From the NCBI GenBank assembly GCA_020639255.1, contig JACKGZ010000001.1, positions 434,001-498,000 of the forward strand: 64,000 nt of DNA. The letters run 5' to 3'. Of this stretch, positions 1-8,268 are shown one piece after another. Positions within the stretch are counted from its first letter, which is position 1. The number at the start of each line of letters is the position of its first letter. A program made the translations under genes and the position numbers. The DNA comes from Phycisphaera sp. Its GTDB lineage: Bacteria > Planctomycetota > Phycisphaerae > Phycisphaerales > UBA1924. Under the pieces are notes generated by a model. The model saw nothing but the letters and a program-made list of their open reading frames with translations, made no database searches and was not told where the DNA came from.

Positions 1-852
1 TCCCCTATGTTGGGACAACTCAGGAATGGCTTTGAGGCGGCGCGCGTATGCGAAGATTGCTTTATTGCGTGTGCCAACGTTGAGAGGGATTGTTTCAGAA
101 ATGGCGAACCGGATACGAACTTCCAAGTCCGGTCCGTACACAAGAGACCCAAGAGACTCAGGACACCCAAGAGATTCAGGACACTTATGCCATTTCGCAG
201 GGGGCGTGTTCTGTTCGATTGAAACGGATTCGGACTCAAAGACGCATGGATCGACGATCGGCACACCCTCAGCTGAGATGGGGATCAGCCATTCGTAGAG
301 GGTACCTGTGATGTGTTGAGATGGTGGCGCGACAACGTACGAGCCTTTACTTCTCAACTCGCCATCGGGAAACTCTCTGGTCTTGCATCCGTGCGATGTG
401 AAGTAAACATGGAACCCGCGAGCGGTCCGTACGGTGGGGAGACTCAAAGCCAAATCGGGATAGGCGGCTTGCCATTTGTTGTACGCGCCCGCATCGTCAT
501 AGTCCCGAACCGCCAGCCCACCAGAGACAGCGCCCAGAATAATCCCCACGCCCGCTACGTTGCTTGCTGCCGACTTTGGGCCGAACCATCGCTCAATGAT
601 CCGCTGTGAAGGCAAATCGTTTTGGTAATGCTTCCATCGTCTTAAAGTCGGTTTCTTGTCGATTGCCAGAGGCATGACGCTCCAGCCGCGTTCGAGATAG
701 TCGATAGCGTGGCGCTTGAGTGCTGCCAGATCAGGCTCGACCGAATCGTTTGGCTTGCGGCTTGCGGCTGCGGTAGACTGATACTGAGTAGTCGATTTGT
801 TGACGTGCGCCCTGCCTGCCAGCGGGGCGTCGTCGTTTGGTGGGGCTCTCAT
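1..852 (-). CDS. Bifunctional primase/polymerase-like protein, C-terminus cut by window edge
   Basis: The reading frame is open from an ATG at 852 down to base 1 (284 codons visible), so the protein continues beyond the left edge. The visible part matches the N-terminal primase-polymerase (prim-pol/AEP) domain of plasmid, phage and satellite replication proteins. It has an N-terminal segment containing YLERGWSVMPL, the acidic metal-binding motif RDYDD after GIILGAVSGGLAV, then GFHVYF and the GSYVVAPPS motif. In the family these synthesise primers or extend DNA at an element's own origin; a helicase domain often follows but would lie outside the window. Its ATG overlaps the stop of the upstream HTH gene (ATGA, 849-852), so the two are probably translationally coupled. 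A short in-frame repeat (CPESLG twice) lies near residues 225-240. Base composition is visibly less GC-rich than the chromosomal genes to the right, which fits a mobile origin. Confidence 0.85.
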   Translation of the reverse strand, partial: MRAPPNDDAPLAGRAHVNKSTTQYQSTAAASRKPNDSVEPDLAALKRHAIDYLERGWSVMPLAIDKKPTLRRWKHYQNDLPSQRIIERWFGPKSAASNVAGVGIILGAVSGGLAVRDYDDAGAYNKWQAAYPDLALSLPTVRTARGFHVYFTSHGCKTREFPDGELRSKGSYVVAPPSQHITGTLYEWLIPISAEGVPIVDPCVFESESVSIEQNTPPAKWHKCPESLGCPESLGSLVYGPDLEVRIRFAISETIPLNVGTRNKAIFAYARRLKAIPELSQHRG

Positions 853-1082
853 GTGTCCCCCCTCTCGGTCTGGGGCTCAGGTGGATTGGTCGGACAGCCC
901 GCGTCGATCCACGCCATGAGGTCGGCCACCCGATAGCGCCGAGCCGTCCCGATCAGGACGCTCGGGATCGCGCCGAGGTGTCGGTACTTGTCGACTGTGC
1001 GCGGGGCAATCCCGAGCATGGTGGCGGCTTGGCGGGTGTCGACAAGGATCGGTTCAAGGATGCTGCTGGGGTCATTGAGCAT
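849..1082 (-). CDS. Small excisionase-like helix-turn-helix protein
   Basis: This 77-residue protein is almost entirely one MerR/excisionase-type HTH. A DTRQAATMLGIAPRTVDKYR segment forms the helix-turn-helix and is followed by the wing-like GTARRYRVADLMAWID. Family members bind DNA to direct excision or to control transcription of mobile elements. It overlaps the upstream small HTH gene by 11 bases and the downstream primase gene by 4 bases, so all three look like one transcript. Which DNA it binds cannot be read from the sequence. It could be an excisionase or a repressor; no integrase is visible to decide between them. Confidence 0.75.
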   Translation of the reverse strand: MLNDPSSILEPILVDTRQAATMLGIAPRTVDKYRHLGAIPSVLIGTARRYRVADLMAWIDAGCPTNPPEPQTERGDT

Positions 1083-1284
1083 TCGTCACCCCCTCGCGCT
1101 TGGCCCGCTCGCTCAGCAGGCTTGCCACGGTGGGGATGTGAATCAGAACGCTCCTGCCTGCGATCAGGGCTGGTATACGTCCGGCTTCGATTTCCTCCCT
1201 TAGCCAACGCGCCGGCACGCGGAGGTATCGGGACGCCGTTGAGAGCGGCGTGGGGTCTTCTGGGTGGTGTTGCAGGTCATTCAT
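1072..1284 (-). CDS. Second small excisionase-like HTH protein
   Basis: A 70-residue protein whose core, STASRYLRVPARWLREEIEA followed by GRIPALIAGRSVLIH, has the helix-turn-helix plus wing pattern of excisionase/AlpA-like DNA-binding proteins. It starts with ATG at 1284 and overlaps the next HTH gene by 11 bases. Two related but clearly different HTH proteins in tandem ahead of a primase gene is a common layout in integrated elements, where one may control replication genes and the other excision. That division of labour is inference only. Confidence 0.7.
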   Translation of the reverse strand: MNDLQHHPEDPTPLSTASRYLRVPARWLREEIEAGRIPALIAGRSVLIHIPTVASLLSERAKREGVTNAQ

Positions 1285-1356
1285 GCCCGCATGGTGTCAG
1301 GCTTCGGAATCCCGCAGTGGTGCCGCAGCGGTGCCGGAGTGGTGCGAAAACGCGCG

Positions 1357-1980
1357 TTAGAGCCCCTCGCTCCGAAGTAGCGTGATGCCGTTAGCTGTCA
1401 GTTGGTAGCCTGAATGCGTGCCGCTGGGGCGTTCCACCAGCTTGTTGTCTTCCATAAAACTCAAGCGTTTGCGGAGCATCGTTTCTTTGGGCATCCCCGA
1501 GAGCCCCAGAAGTTCGGTTCCTCTGACCAACCGCTTGCGTTTGCCAAGTTCAGCGAGGATTGTCAGATCCTCATCACAGAGAGCAAGAGGGGTATCCCCG
1601 TCGTGTGTAGGCGGAGGTTGCTTTTGCGATCGATCTGCCCTCGCTAGCTCTGCTCGCCCTGTATCGCTTAGCCGAATCTGGTGAGGGTGCTCCCACTCAC
1701 CGCGTTCGTGGCTTGCTGCCACCCGAACCCAATCGCCCCCGATGATCGGCTTTCGCATCGGGGAGTACCACTCGCCGTGATTGAGTCGGTGCTTGGGTTG
1801 GGTTGGGTCTTTCTCGTGTTGGTGCATGTTGTTGGCGTAGAAGCTGGCCCGGGCTTCAATCAGACTCAGAGAGTCGAGGCAGCGGAGCATGTCGAGATCG
1901 ACGCCCTCGGGCAGTTCGTCGTAGTCCCAGAGTTCTCGCTTTCCGAGCTGGCGCAATGCTTCGGCTTCAGCGGCATCCAT
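1357..1980 (-). CDS. Winged-helix-like protein translationally coupled to the restriction enzyme
   Basis: I place the start at the ATG at 1980, which shares one base with the stop of the restriction-modification gene (TGATG), giving 207 residues; the open frame extends further upstream but there it is only the shadow of the larger gene. I do not recognise a named family. The N-terminal half is acidic with several Trp, and contains HRLNHGEWYSPMRKPIIGGD. The C-terminal part, with LALCDEDLTILAELGKRKRL and then MLRKRLSFMEDNKLVERPSG, reads like a winged-helix fold that ends in LTANGITLLRSEGL. Tight coupling suggests it works with, or regulates, the enzyme. A transcriptional controller (C-protein-like in role) or a DNA-binding accessory subunit are both possible. 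Confidence 0.65.
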   Translation of the reverse strand: MDAAEAEALRQLGKRELWDYDELPEGVDLDMLRCLDSLSLIEARASFYANNMHQHEKDPTQPKHRLNHGEWYSPMRKPIIGGDWVRVAASHERGEWEHPHQIRLSDTGRAELARADRSQKQPPPTHDGDTPLALCDEDLTILAELGKRKRLVRGTELLGLSGMPKETMLRKRLSFMEDNKLVERPSGTHSGYQLTANGITLLRSEGL

Positions 1981-4900
1981 CACGAGACCCCCGCCCGCTC
2001 GTGGTTGAGGCGGAGCAGGGCGGCGAGGATGAGCTGCTCGACCTCCGCCCGGCGCTCGCTGAGGGCGTGCCCATCCGGCAGCGGCTGGCCCGCGCCGGTT
2101 TCTTCGAAGACCTCCGCCCATGACGTGTCCCAGCCGCCAGCTTGGTCGGTGTGGGCGTAGGCCGCCAGGACGGCTTCATCGAGGGCGCGGTGGGCGAGGC
2201 GGAGCCAGGTGGGGCGTTCGTTGTAGAGGTTCGTCAGCGTGCGCTTCTTGAGCTTGGCGTGCTTGGCGCTGGCGGCGTCGATGGCGCTCTGGCGGATGAG
2301 GCGGCGGGCCTCCTCGCCGCTCACGGCGGCGACGTCGGCGAAGTCGTCTTCGGCGTCGACCTGCGCGGCGACCTCAGCCACCCACGCGGGCGGGTTGAGC
2401 CAGTTCTCGCGCTGCTCGTTCAACTTGTGCGCCGTGTCCGCGATGGCTTCATGGAGGGCGAAGCCGTCCTCGCCCTCCTTGGGCTCGGAGCCGGGCGGCC
2501 AGGGGAGGGGGAAGGTCTCGAAGCAGGTGGTGGGGGTGTAGCGGAACCCGCTCTCGGCCTCGCGGAGCTGCGTGCCCTGACGGCGCGCCCAGAGTTCGTG
2601 GATGCTGGAGTGGAGGACGCCGAAGAAGTAATCGTCGGAGCGGGCGAAGACAGTGAGCTGTTTATCAGGAATCGTTGGGCTTGTCATGAATGCGAATAGT
2701 CGATGCTTCGTCACCATCGGGGTCGCTATGAAGCGGGGGAGCTGGATCAGGCGAGCATCCAGCCCGCGTCGTGGTTCTTGATGAATCCACCAATAGATTC
2801 GGTACGACTCGCGGCGGTTCGATTCTCGCTCGGGTTTGACGTGCTTCTCGGCATACTCAAATGCACGGTCGTAGCCTGCTGCCCATTCGCGGTCCTTATC
2901 AGGATCGAAGTAGACATTCCACTTGCCACGCTCACGCCTTGTCAGGTCAATTCCGCTCTTCCATGGTCGAACCACGTCGAGCGGAGAGTGACCATTTACA
3001 GTTGGCTGCGATAGCAAACGCTCGCATAGTTCTGCCTCAAAGTCGAATGAGCCGCCCTTTTGTGTGCCAACCGACCATAACGGAGGCCCATTCTCCGGCA
3101 GTGATTGAGTTGTACTGATCGCAACTCCAGCCGACAGATCAACCTGTATCGCACTCACGCATGAACCATCTAGGAACACGATTTCATTTGTGGGTCCGGT
3201 GAGACACACAATGGAGACATGAACAGCAGCGCCATCCAAAATCCACTCACGGTCAGACCATGCATCAAATATCAGGCCGTGTGCAAGGTGGTGTTCGAGT
3301 GGTTTCCTGTTGTCCCGCCCGCGTATGCCTTGAGTCGCTAGCAAGCCTGCGCGAAGCTGTGGTGTTTGCTTAATTCGTTGCTGGGCGATCTCGAACCAAT
3401 AGCAAACGAGATCGGATGTATTCGGCAAATCGAAGTGCTGGTACATCTCCGATATGTACTGATCATTGAGTCCGTTCTGCCGGAACACCTTCGACCCAAG
3501 AAACGGCGGATTCCCCACAATGAAATCCGCCTCCGGCCAGTCGGCTTGTCCGGCGCAGGTCGCGCCCTCTTCCCACACGCTGCGCGGTTCGCCTTCGGGT
3601 GTGGTCCATTTGAGGATGGCGTCGCGGTTCTCGATGGTGGTGATGGGTTCGAGGATGGGGTTGCGTGGGGCGTTGAAGCCGTTGGCGTGCATCCACTGGA
3701 GGTAGCCGATCCAGATGACCACCTGCGCGAGTTCGGCGGCGTATGGGTTGATCTCGATGCCCGAGAGCTGCGTGGGGCGGACGCGGGGGATGAGGCCGCC
3801 CGTGCCGAGTTCGGGGCGTGAGGCGTAGAGGATGAGTTCCTTTTCGAGTTCGAGGAGCTGCTGGATGGCGACGTAGAGGAAATTGCCCGAGCCGCAGGCG
3901 GGGTCGAGGACGCGGACGGATGCCAGGCGGTCCTGATAGCCCCGCAGGAGTTCGGCGATCGCGTCGTCGGCTTTCTTCTTCGTGGCGGCGGTCGTGGCGC
4001 TGCGCCGGCGTTCGAGCTGGGCCTCGACGGCTTCCTGCATCTCCTCGTACGCCTTGCGGAGGGGGCGGACGATGACGGGCTCGATGACGAGCATGATGTC
4101 TTCGCGGCTCGTGTAGTGCGCGCCGATCTGGGCTCGCTTGTCGGGGTCGAGCGAGCGCTCGAAGAGCGTGCCGAAGACGGAGGGTTCGACCGATCCCCAG
4201 TCCTTCTCGGCGGCTTTGATGAGGTACTTGATCTCGGTTTCGGTGAGCTCGATGGCGGAGGCGTCGTCGAAGAGCCCGCCGTTGAAGTATGCGATCTCGT
4301 CGACGCCGAAGTCGCCGCCGGTGCGCATGGCGGCGAAGAGGGTGTCCATCTGCTTGCGGAGTCGGGCGGGGTCCTTGTCGGCGCGTTCGAGGATGGTCTG
4401 GAAGACGCCCTTGGGCAGGAGTTCCACGTCTTCGGCGAAGAGGCAGAACATGACTTTCATGAGGAAGTGGGCGGCGTCGTGCGGGTCGTGGCCGCGCTCG
4501 CGGAGGCCCTGGGCGATGGCTCCGATGTTCTTGGCGGCCTGCTCGGTGACCTGCTCGGTGGTCTCTTCGGGCTTGAAGGATTCGGGATCGGTGAAGACGC
4601 GCCGGAGCAGGGCGAGCTGCTCGGGCTCGTGGAGGCGTTCGAGCTCGATGGTGTAGACGTCGGAGCGGTAGCCGGTGAAGTTGGTGTGGATCTCGGTGTG
4701 GGCGATGTCGCAGACGACGAGCAGGGGCGGGTTGGCGAGGGCGTCGCGGTACTGCTGGAGCTGGCGGAGGGCGTCGGTGAGCGTGGCGTACTTGCCCTTG
4801 CGTTTGTACTCCCAGCCGAAGCGGCCCTTGTACCACACGTCGGCGAAGCCCCGCTGACCCCCCGAGCCCGCAGAGGCGGGGCCCGCGACGGCGACACCCT

Positions 4901-5051
4901 TCTCGAAGGTGAAGGTGTCCCCGACGGGGTCGAGTTCTGCGGGGGTCTTGACGCCCAGGAGCTTGCAGAGGTCGAGGAAATGCTCCTGCGAGGCGGCCCG
5001 CTCGGAGAGCTCGGCCCGTTTCCATTTGGCGATGAAGGCGGCTGGGGTCAT
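1980..5051 (-). CDS. MmeI-like single-chain restriction-modification enzyme (type IIL/IIG)
   Basis: A 1023-residue protein with the order seen in MmeI-family enzymes. An N-terminal PD-(D/E)XK nuclease has D71 and E81-Y-K83 within FADVWYKGRFGWEYKRKGK. A helical spacer contains FCLFAEDVELLPKGVF and IGAHYTSREDIM. The gamma-class adenine methyltransferase core has motif I DPACGSGNF (about 383-391) and motif IV NPPF (514-517). A target-recognition region and a C-terminal helical region complete it. One polypeptide would recognise a site, methylate one adenine and cut at a fixed distance. Both catalytic sites look intact, so it is probably active. No ribosome binding site is obvious before the ATG at 5051. 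The target-recognition part (about 2650-3480) is much less GC-rich than the flanks. It heads a minus-strand run with the wHTH-like gene. Pure BREX/DISARM methylases are less likely because of the fused nuclease motif. Confidence 0.85.
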   Translation of the reverse strand: MTPAAFIAKWKRAELSERAASQEHFLDLCKLLGVKTPAELDPVGDTFTFEKGVAVAGPASAGSGGQRGFADVWYKGRFGWEYKRKGKYATLTDALRQLQQYRDALANPPLLVVCDIAHTEIHTNFTGYRSDVYTIELERLHEPEQLALLRRVFTDPESFKPEETTEQVTEQAAKNIGAIAQGLRERGHDPHDAAHFLMKVMFCLFAEDVELLPKGVFQTILERADKDPARLRKQMDTLFAAMRTGGDFGVDEIAYFNGGLFDDASAIELTETEIKYLIKAAEKDWGSVEPSVFGTLFERSLDPDKRAQIGAHYTSREDIMLVIEPVIVRPLRKAYEEMQEAVEAQLERRRSATTAATKKKADDAIAELLRGYQDRLASVRVLDPACGSGNFLYVAIQQLLELEKELILYASRPELGTGGLIPRVRPTQLSGIEINPYAAELAQVVIWIGYLQWMHANGFNAPRNPILEPITTIENRDAILKWTTPEGEPRSVWEEGATCAGQADWPEADFIVGNPPFLGSKVFRQNGLNDQYISEMYQHFDLPNTSDLVCYWFEIAQQRIKQTPQLRAGLLATQGIRGRDNRKPLEHHLAHGLIFDAWSDREWILDGAAVHVSIVCLTGPTNEIVFLDGSCVSAIQVDLSAGVAISTTQSLPENGPPLWSVGTQKGGSFDFEAELCERLLSQPTVNGHSPLDVVRPWKSGIDLTRRERGKWNVYFDPDKDREWAAGYDRAFEYAEKHVKPERESNRRESYRIYWWIHQEPRRGLDARLIQLPRFIATPMVTKHRLFAFMTSPTIPDKQLTVFARSDDYFFGVLHSSIHELWARRQGTQLREAESGFRYTPTTCFETFPLPWPPGSEPKEGEDGFALHEAIADTAHKLNEQRENWLNPPAWVAEVAAQVDAEDDFADVAAVSGEEARRLIRQSAIDAASAKHAKLKKRTLTNLYNERPTWLRLAHRALDEAVLAAYAHTDQAGGWDTSWAEVFEETGAGQPLPDGHALSERRAEVEQLILAALLRLNHERAGVS

Positions 5052-5149
5052 TTGGGGGGCAGGATAGCAGAATCTTTACACAATTTAGGATCTCGGATTC
5101 TAGCGGTTGTCGTACAGAGTAGTGGGCAGCCATCGAGAGGAGTCCTTGG

Positions 5150-6505
5150 ATGAGCGCGAGCAAAGCGACAAACCGAGTTGGTTCAATGTTCTGGGCGATA
5201 GTCGCAAGTGCAAACTTCGTGACCTCTGGACAGTCTCAGATGTACGTTGAGGTGGATAAGCTCACCGCTTCTAACGGCATTGCTGACGACCATTTCGGCT
5301 ATTCCGTCTCGGTCGATGGTGGGGTTATTGCTGTTGGTGCCGAGCAGGCCGCGACGTCCAAAGGGTCTGCGTACCTTTACGATGTCCAGACGGGGCAAGA
5401 GCTACACGAGTTGTATCCGAGCGTCGCAAGATCCGGCGATCGGTTTGGGCGTGCAATTGCTTCCGATGGCGGTATCGTCGCGGTCGCCTGCCCCTACGAG
5501 GACAGCGATAGTGGGGTCGATACCGGTGCCGTGTATGTGTACGACGCCATCACCGGTGATCAGCTCTTGCGAATACGAGCCAATGACCGAGCCGCAGGTG
5601 ATTTCTTCGGATCGTCCGTCGCTCTCGGCGATGGGTTGTTGGTTGTTGGCGCTACCGGTGCCAATGGCGAGATCGGTGCGGCTTATGTCTTCGATGTTGC
5701 GACCGGCAATCAGCTTGCCAAGCTGACGCCTAATACCGGTGCGCAGTTCGATCGATTCGGGTGGTCGGTCGCCGTCGATAACGGCATTGCAGTCGTCGGT
5801 GCCAGATCCCATGCGAGCAATGGCATCAATAACTCCGGCGCTGCTTACCTGTTCAATGCTGCAAATGGTGCACAGCTCTTCAAGCTCGTGCCGAGCGATA
5901 TCGCCCAGAGCGATCTGTTTGGTCACGCAGTTGCGATCGATGGTGGCATCGTTGCGGTGGGCTCTCGCCGTGACGATGACTTGGGCAACGACTCGGGCTC
6001 TGTGTATCTCTTCAACGCCTCGAATGGTGTCTTCATCGATAAGCTGCGGGCGTCGGACGGTGCTGCGGAGGAGCGCTTTGGGTCGGCGGTAGCGATGCAC
6101 AATGGCCGCCTCGTCGTTGGTGCCCACCTCGACGATGAGAGCGGTCCGACCTCAGGCTCGGCATATCTGTTTGATGTTGCCACTCGCACCGAGATCACGA
6201 AGCTTGTACCAAGTGATGGATTCGATGGCGATGAGTTCGGATGGTTTGTCGATCTCAACGACGATGTGATCGTTGTAGGCGCATATCTTGATGACGATCA
6301 AGGAAACGACTCCGGATCGGTCTACGTGTTTGACGAAGTGTGTCTAGCAGATACAAACGGTGATGGAATGGTATCGCCCGCGGATTTCAGTGCGTGGGTT
6401 GCTGCATTCAATGCGATGACGTCAGCTTGCGACCAGAACGGAGACGGCACATGTTCACCTGCGGACTTCAGCGCGTGGGTCGCAAACTACAACTCGGGCT
6501 GCTGA
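5150..6505 (+). CDS. Secreted FG-GAP repeat protein with C-terminal dockerin-like domain
   Basis: A 451-residue protein with a hydrophobic N-terminus (residues about 8-28) that looks like a signal peptide. It is followed by roughly seven repeats of about 50 residues built on the pattern D-x-FGxSVAxDxGxxVVGA, the FG-GAP unit that folds into an integrin-like beta-propeller. The C-terminus carries two EF-hand-like loops (DTNGDGMVSPADFSAWV and DQNGDGTCSPADFSAWV) and ends in Tyr-Asn-Ser-Gly-Cys. This duplicated ending resembles the so-called GC-type dockerin tail common in Phycisphaerae and is probably a sorting or surface-anchoring signal. The same tail ends the protein at 7249-8268. The ligand is unknown. 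It diverges from the restriction gene, with 98 bases between them. Confidence 0.8.
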   Translation: MSASKATNRVGSMFWAIVASANFVTSGQSQMYVEVDKLTASNGIADDHFGYSVSVDGGVIAVGAEQAATSKGSAYLYDVQTGQELHELYPSVARSGDRFGRAIASDGGIVAVACPYEDSDSGVDTGAVYVYDAITGDQLLRIRANDRAAGDFFGSSVALGDGLLVVGATGANGEIGAAYVFDVATGNQLAKLTPNTGAQFDRFGWSVAVDNGIAVVGARSHASNGINNSGAAYLFNAANGAQLFKLVPSDIAQSDLFGHAVAIDGGIVAVGSRRDDDLGNDSGSVYLFNASNGVFIDKLRASDGAAEERFGSAVAMHNGRLVVGAHLDDESGPTSGSAYLFDVATRTEITKLVPSDGFDGDEFGWFVDLNDDVIVVGAYLDDDQGNDSGSVYVFDEVCLADTNGDGMVSPADFSAWVAAFNAMTSACDQNGDGTCSPADFSAWVANYNSGC

Positions 6506-6517
6506 TACGATGACGCC

Positions 6518-7201
6518 ATGTGCGGCCGCTACGTCCACGCCTACACCTGGCTCCGTATCTACGGGCAGCTCAGCGCCTACATCTCGTCCCTGAACGAGTC
6601 CCTGCGTTCGATGCCCGGCCCGCCCGCCAGCTACAACGTCGCCCCGACGCAGGCCGTGCCGGTCTTGCGAGTGGGGGACGGCGGGATCGTGCCGGCGATG
6701 ATGCGGTGGTGGCTAGTGCCGTCGTGGGCGAAGTCGGCGGACGAGTCGAAGTACGCGACCTTTAACGCCCGCAGCGAGGACGCGGCCGCCAAGCCCGCAT
6801 TCCGCTCGCCCTACAAGCGAAGGCGCTGCGTGCTGCCCGCCAGCGGCTTCTACGAGTGGCAGAAGCTCGACGCCAAGACCAAACGCCCGCACTACATCAC
6901 GCGCGCCGACGGCGAGCCCGTGTACTTCGCGGGGCTCTACGACGTGTGGCACGACAAGCTTGAGTCCTGCACGATCCTGACCACGACGCCGAATGCCGAG
7001 ATGGCCGAGCTTCACAAACGGATGCCCTGCGTGCTTGAGCCCGAGCAGATCGAGGGCTGGCTTGACCCGAGCATGGAAGAGCCAGAGCGGATCGCCGAGT
7101 ACCTCCTCCCGGCCCCCGACGGCACGCTGGCGGCGCACCCAGTGGGCAAGCGGGTCGGCAGCCCCCGAAACAACGATCCAACTCTAATAGCTCATGTGTA
7201 G
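6518..7201 (+). CDS. SRAP domain protein (YedK/HMCES family)
   Basis: A 227-residue protein with the complete SOS-response-associated peptidase domain. It begins MCGRY, so Cys2 is free after Met removal to form the thiazolidine link with abasic DNA. It then shows YNVAPTQAVPVL, NARSE, the ASGFYEW motif, YFAGLYDVW and a conserved His-Arg-Met-Pro region (LHKRMPCVL). Family members shield abasic sites in single-stranded DNA by covalent crosslinking. It lies 12 bases after the FG-GAP gene on the same strand but is functionally unrelated to it. A translesion polymerase of the same DNA-damage theme lies at 8421-9656. No clear LexA box was found. Confidence 0.92.
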   Translation: MCGRYVHAYTWLRIYGQLSAYISSLNESLRSMPGPPASYNVAPTQAVPVLRVGDGGIVPAMMRWWLVPSWAKSADESKYATFNARSEDAAAKPAFRSPYKRRRCVLPASGFYEWQKLDAKTKRPHYITRADGEPVYFAGLYDVWHDKLESCTILTTTPNAEMAELHKRMPCVLEPEQIEGWLDPSMEEPERIAEYLLPAPDGTLAAHPVGKRVGSPRNNDPTLIAHV

Positions 7202-7248
7202 AAGCAGATAATATTGATCAGGGTTCACATTCGTTTGTACATCAACGG

Positions 7249-8268
7249 TTATGAGCATCCCATGTTGTAATTGGATACCCATGCTGAGAAGTCAGCTGGT
7301 GTACAGAGTCCATCATGATTCTGGTCGCATTGGCTGCTATTTGTATTGAATGCAATAACCCATGCAGAGAAATCTGCGCCGGATAGTTCGCCGTCTCCGT
7401 TGATATCAGCAATGGAATTGCATTGTGAAATCATGAGAAGCGCATAACCCCTGTCCACACTCGGAGTCTGAACTGCCTGATTGATTAGATCGCCAGTCAT
7501 GGGGTCGTATGCAAACAGCCCCCCGTCGTTCACTATGTACAGTGCGCCGTTCCAGTACTCCATCGCAACGTCATTCTGTCTTGATGACGGGTGTGTACCG
7601 TTCTGTACTGTGAACCATCGGATTTCTTGGAGTGTCTCAGTGTCGAACACCAAGACCCGGGATCCGTCGGCGATGTACAGATCCCCGTCGATAATCTTGA
7701 GCGCATAACCCCTGTCCACACTCGGAGTCTGAACTGCCTGATTGATTAGATCGCCAGTCATGGGGTCGTATGCAAACAGCCCCCCGTCGTTCACTATGTA
7801 CAGTGCGCCGTTCCAGTACTCCATCGCAACGTCATTCTGTCTTGATGACGGGTGTGTACCGTTCTGTACTGTGAACCATCGGATTTCTTGGAGTGTCTCA
7901 GTGTCGAACACCAAGACCCGGGATCCGTCGGCGATGTACAGATCCCCGTCGATAATCTTGAGCGCATAACCCCTGTCCACACTCGGAGTCTGAACTGCCT
8001 GATTGATTAGATCGCCAGTCATGGGGTCGTATGCAAACAGCCCCCCGTCGTTCACTATGTACAGTGCGCCGTTCCAGTACTCCATCGCAACGTCATTCTG
8101 AAACGACGATGGGTGTGTGCCATTCTGAGTAACAAACTCTCGATTCTCTTGGAGTGTGACAGGATTAAACACCAAGGCACGACCTCCGTCCGCGATAAAC
8201 AACTCTTGTGCCGTGCACGTCACGCTCAGCATGGTGGATGTGCCAGCAATGAAACTAATCGCCTTCAT
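7249..8268 (-). CDS. Secreted protein of perfect 87-residue repeats with dockerin-like tail
   Basis: I choose the ATG at 8268 because a strong GAGGAG site (8275-8280) sits six bases before it; an in-frame ATG at 8292 has no such site. The 339-residue product begins with a signal peptide (MKAISFIAGTSTMLSVTCTA). It then carries repeats that each pair a segment like LYIVNDGGLFAYDPMTGDL with one like LYIADGSRVLVFDTETLQEI, probably beta-propeller blades. Two 87-residue units are identical and a third is partly so. The C-terminus has two EF-hand-like loops with ADFSAWV and ends in Asn-Met-Gly-Cys-Ser, as in the FG-GAP protein. Function is unknown; an extracellular or surface-bound role is inferred. 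Confidence 0.75.
   Translation of the reverse strand: MKAISFIAGTSTMLSVTCTAQELFIADGGRALVFNPVTLQENREFVTQNGTHPSSFQNDVAMEYWNGALYIVNDGGLFAYDPMTGDLINQAVQTPSVDRGYALKIIDGDLYIADGSRVLVFDTETLQEIRWFTVQNGTHPSSRQNDVAMEYWNGALYIVNDGGLFAYDPMTGDLINQAVQTPSVDRGYALKIIDGDLYIADGSRVLVFDTETLQEIRWFTVQNGTHPSSRQNDVAMEYWNGALYIVNDGGLFAYDPMTGDLINQAVQTPSVDRGYALLMISQCNSIADINGDGELSGADFSAWVIAFNTNSSQCDQNHDGLCTPADFSAWVSNYNMGCS
7439..8100. repeat. 261-bp tandem repeat, two perfect copies plus a partial third
   Basis: Bases 7439-7699 and 7700-7960 are identical over all 261 positions by direct reading. Bases 7961-8100 repeat the first 140 positions exactly, after which the sequence diverges. The unit is a multiple of three and encodes 87 residues of the secreted repeat protein, so copy-number change keeps the frame. 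Absence of any silent difference indicates a very recent duplication or gene conversion. An assembly collapse or expansion is also possible here. Confidence 0.97.

Noticed and set aside
3463..5163. Minus-strand frame overlapping the restriction enzyme in another phase
   Set aside because: Extremely Arg/Pro-rich, typical of an off-frame reading of GC-rich DNA.
7439..8100. CRISPR array
   Set aside because: The repeats are long, adjacent without spacers and lie inside a coding frame.
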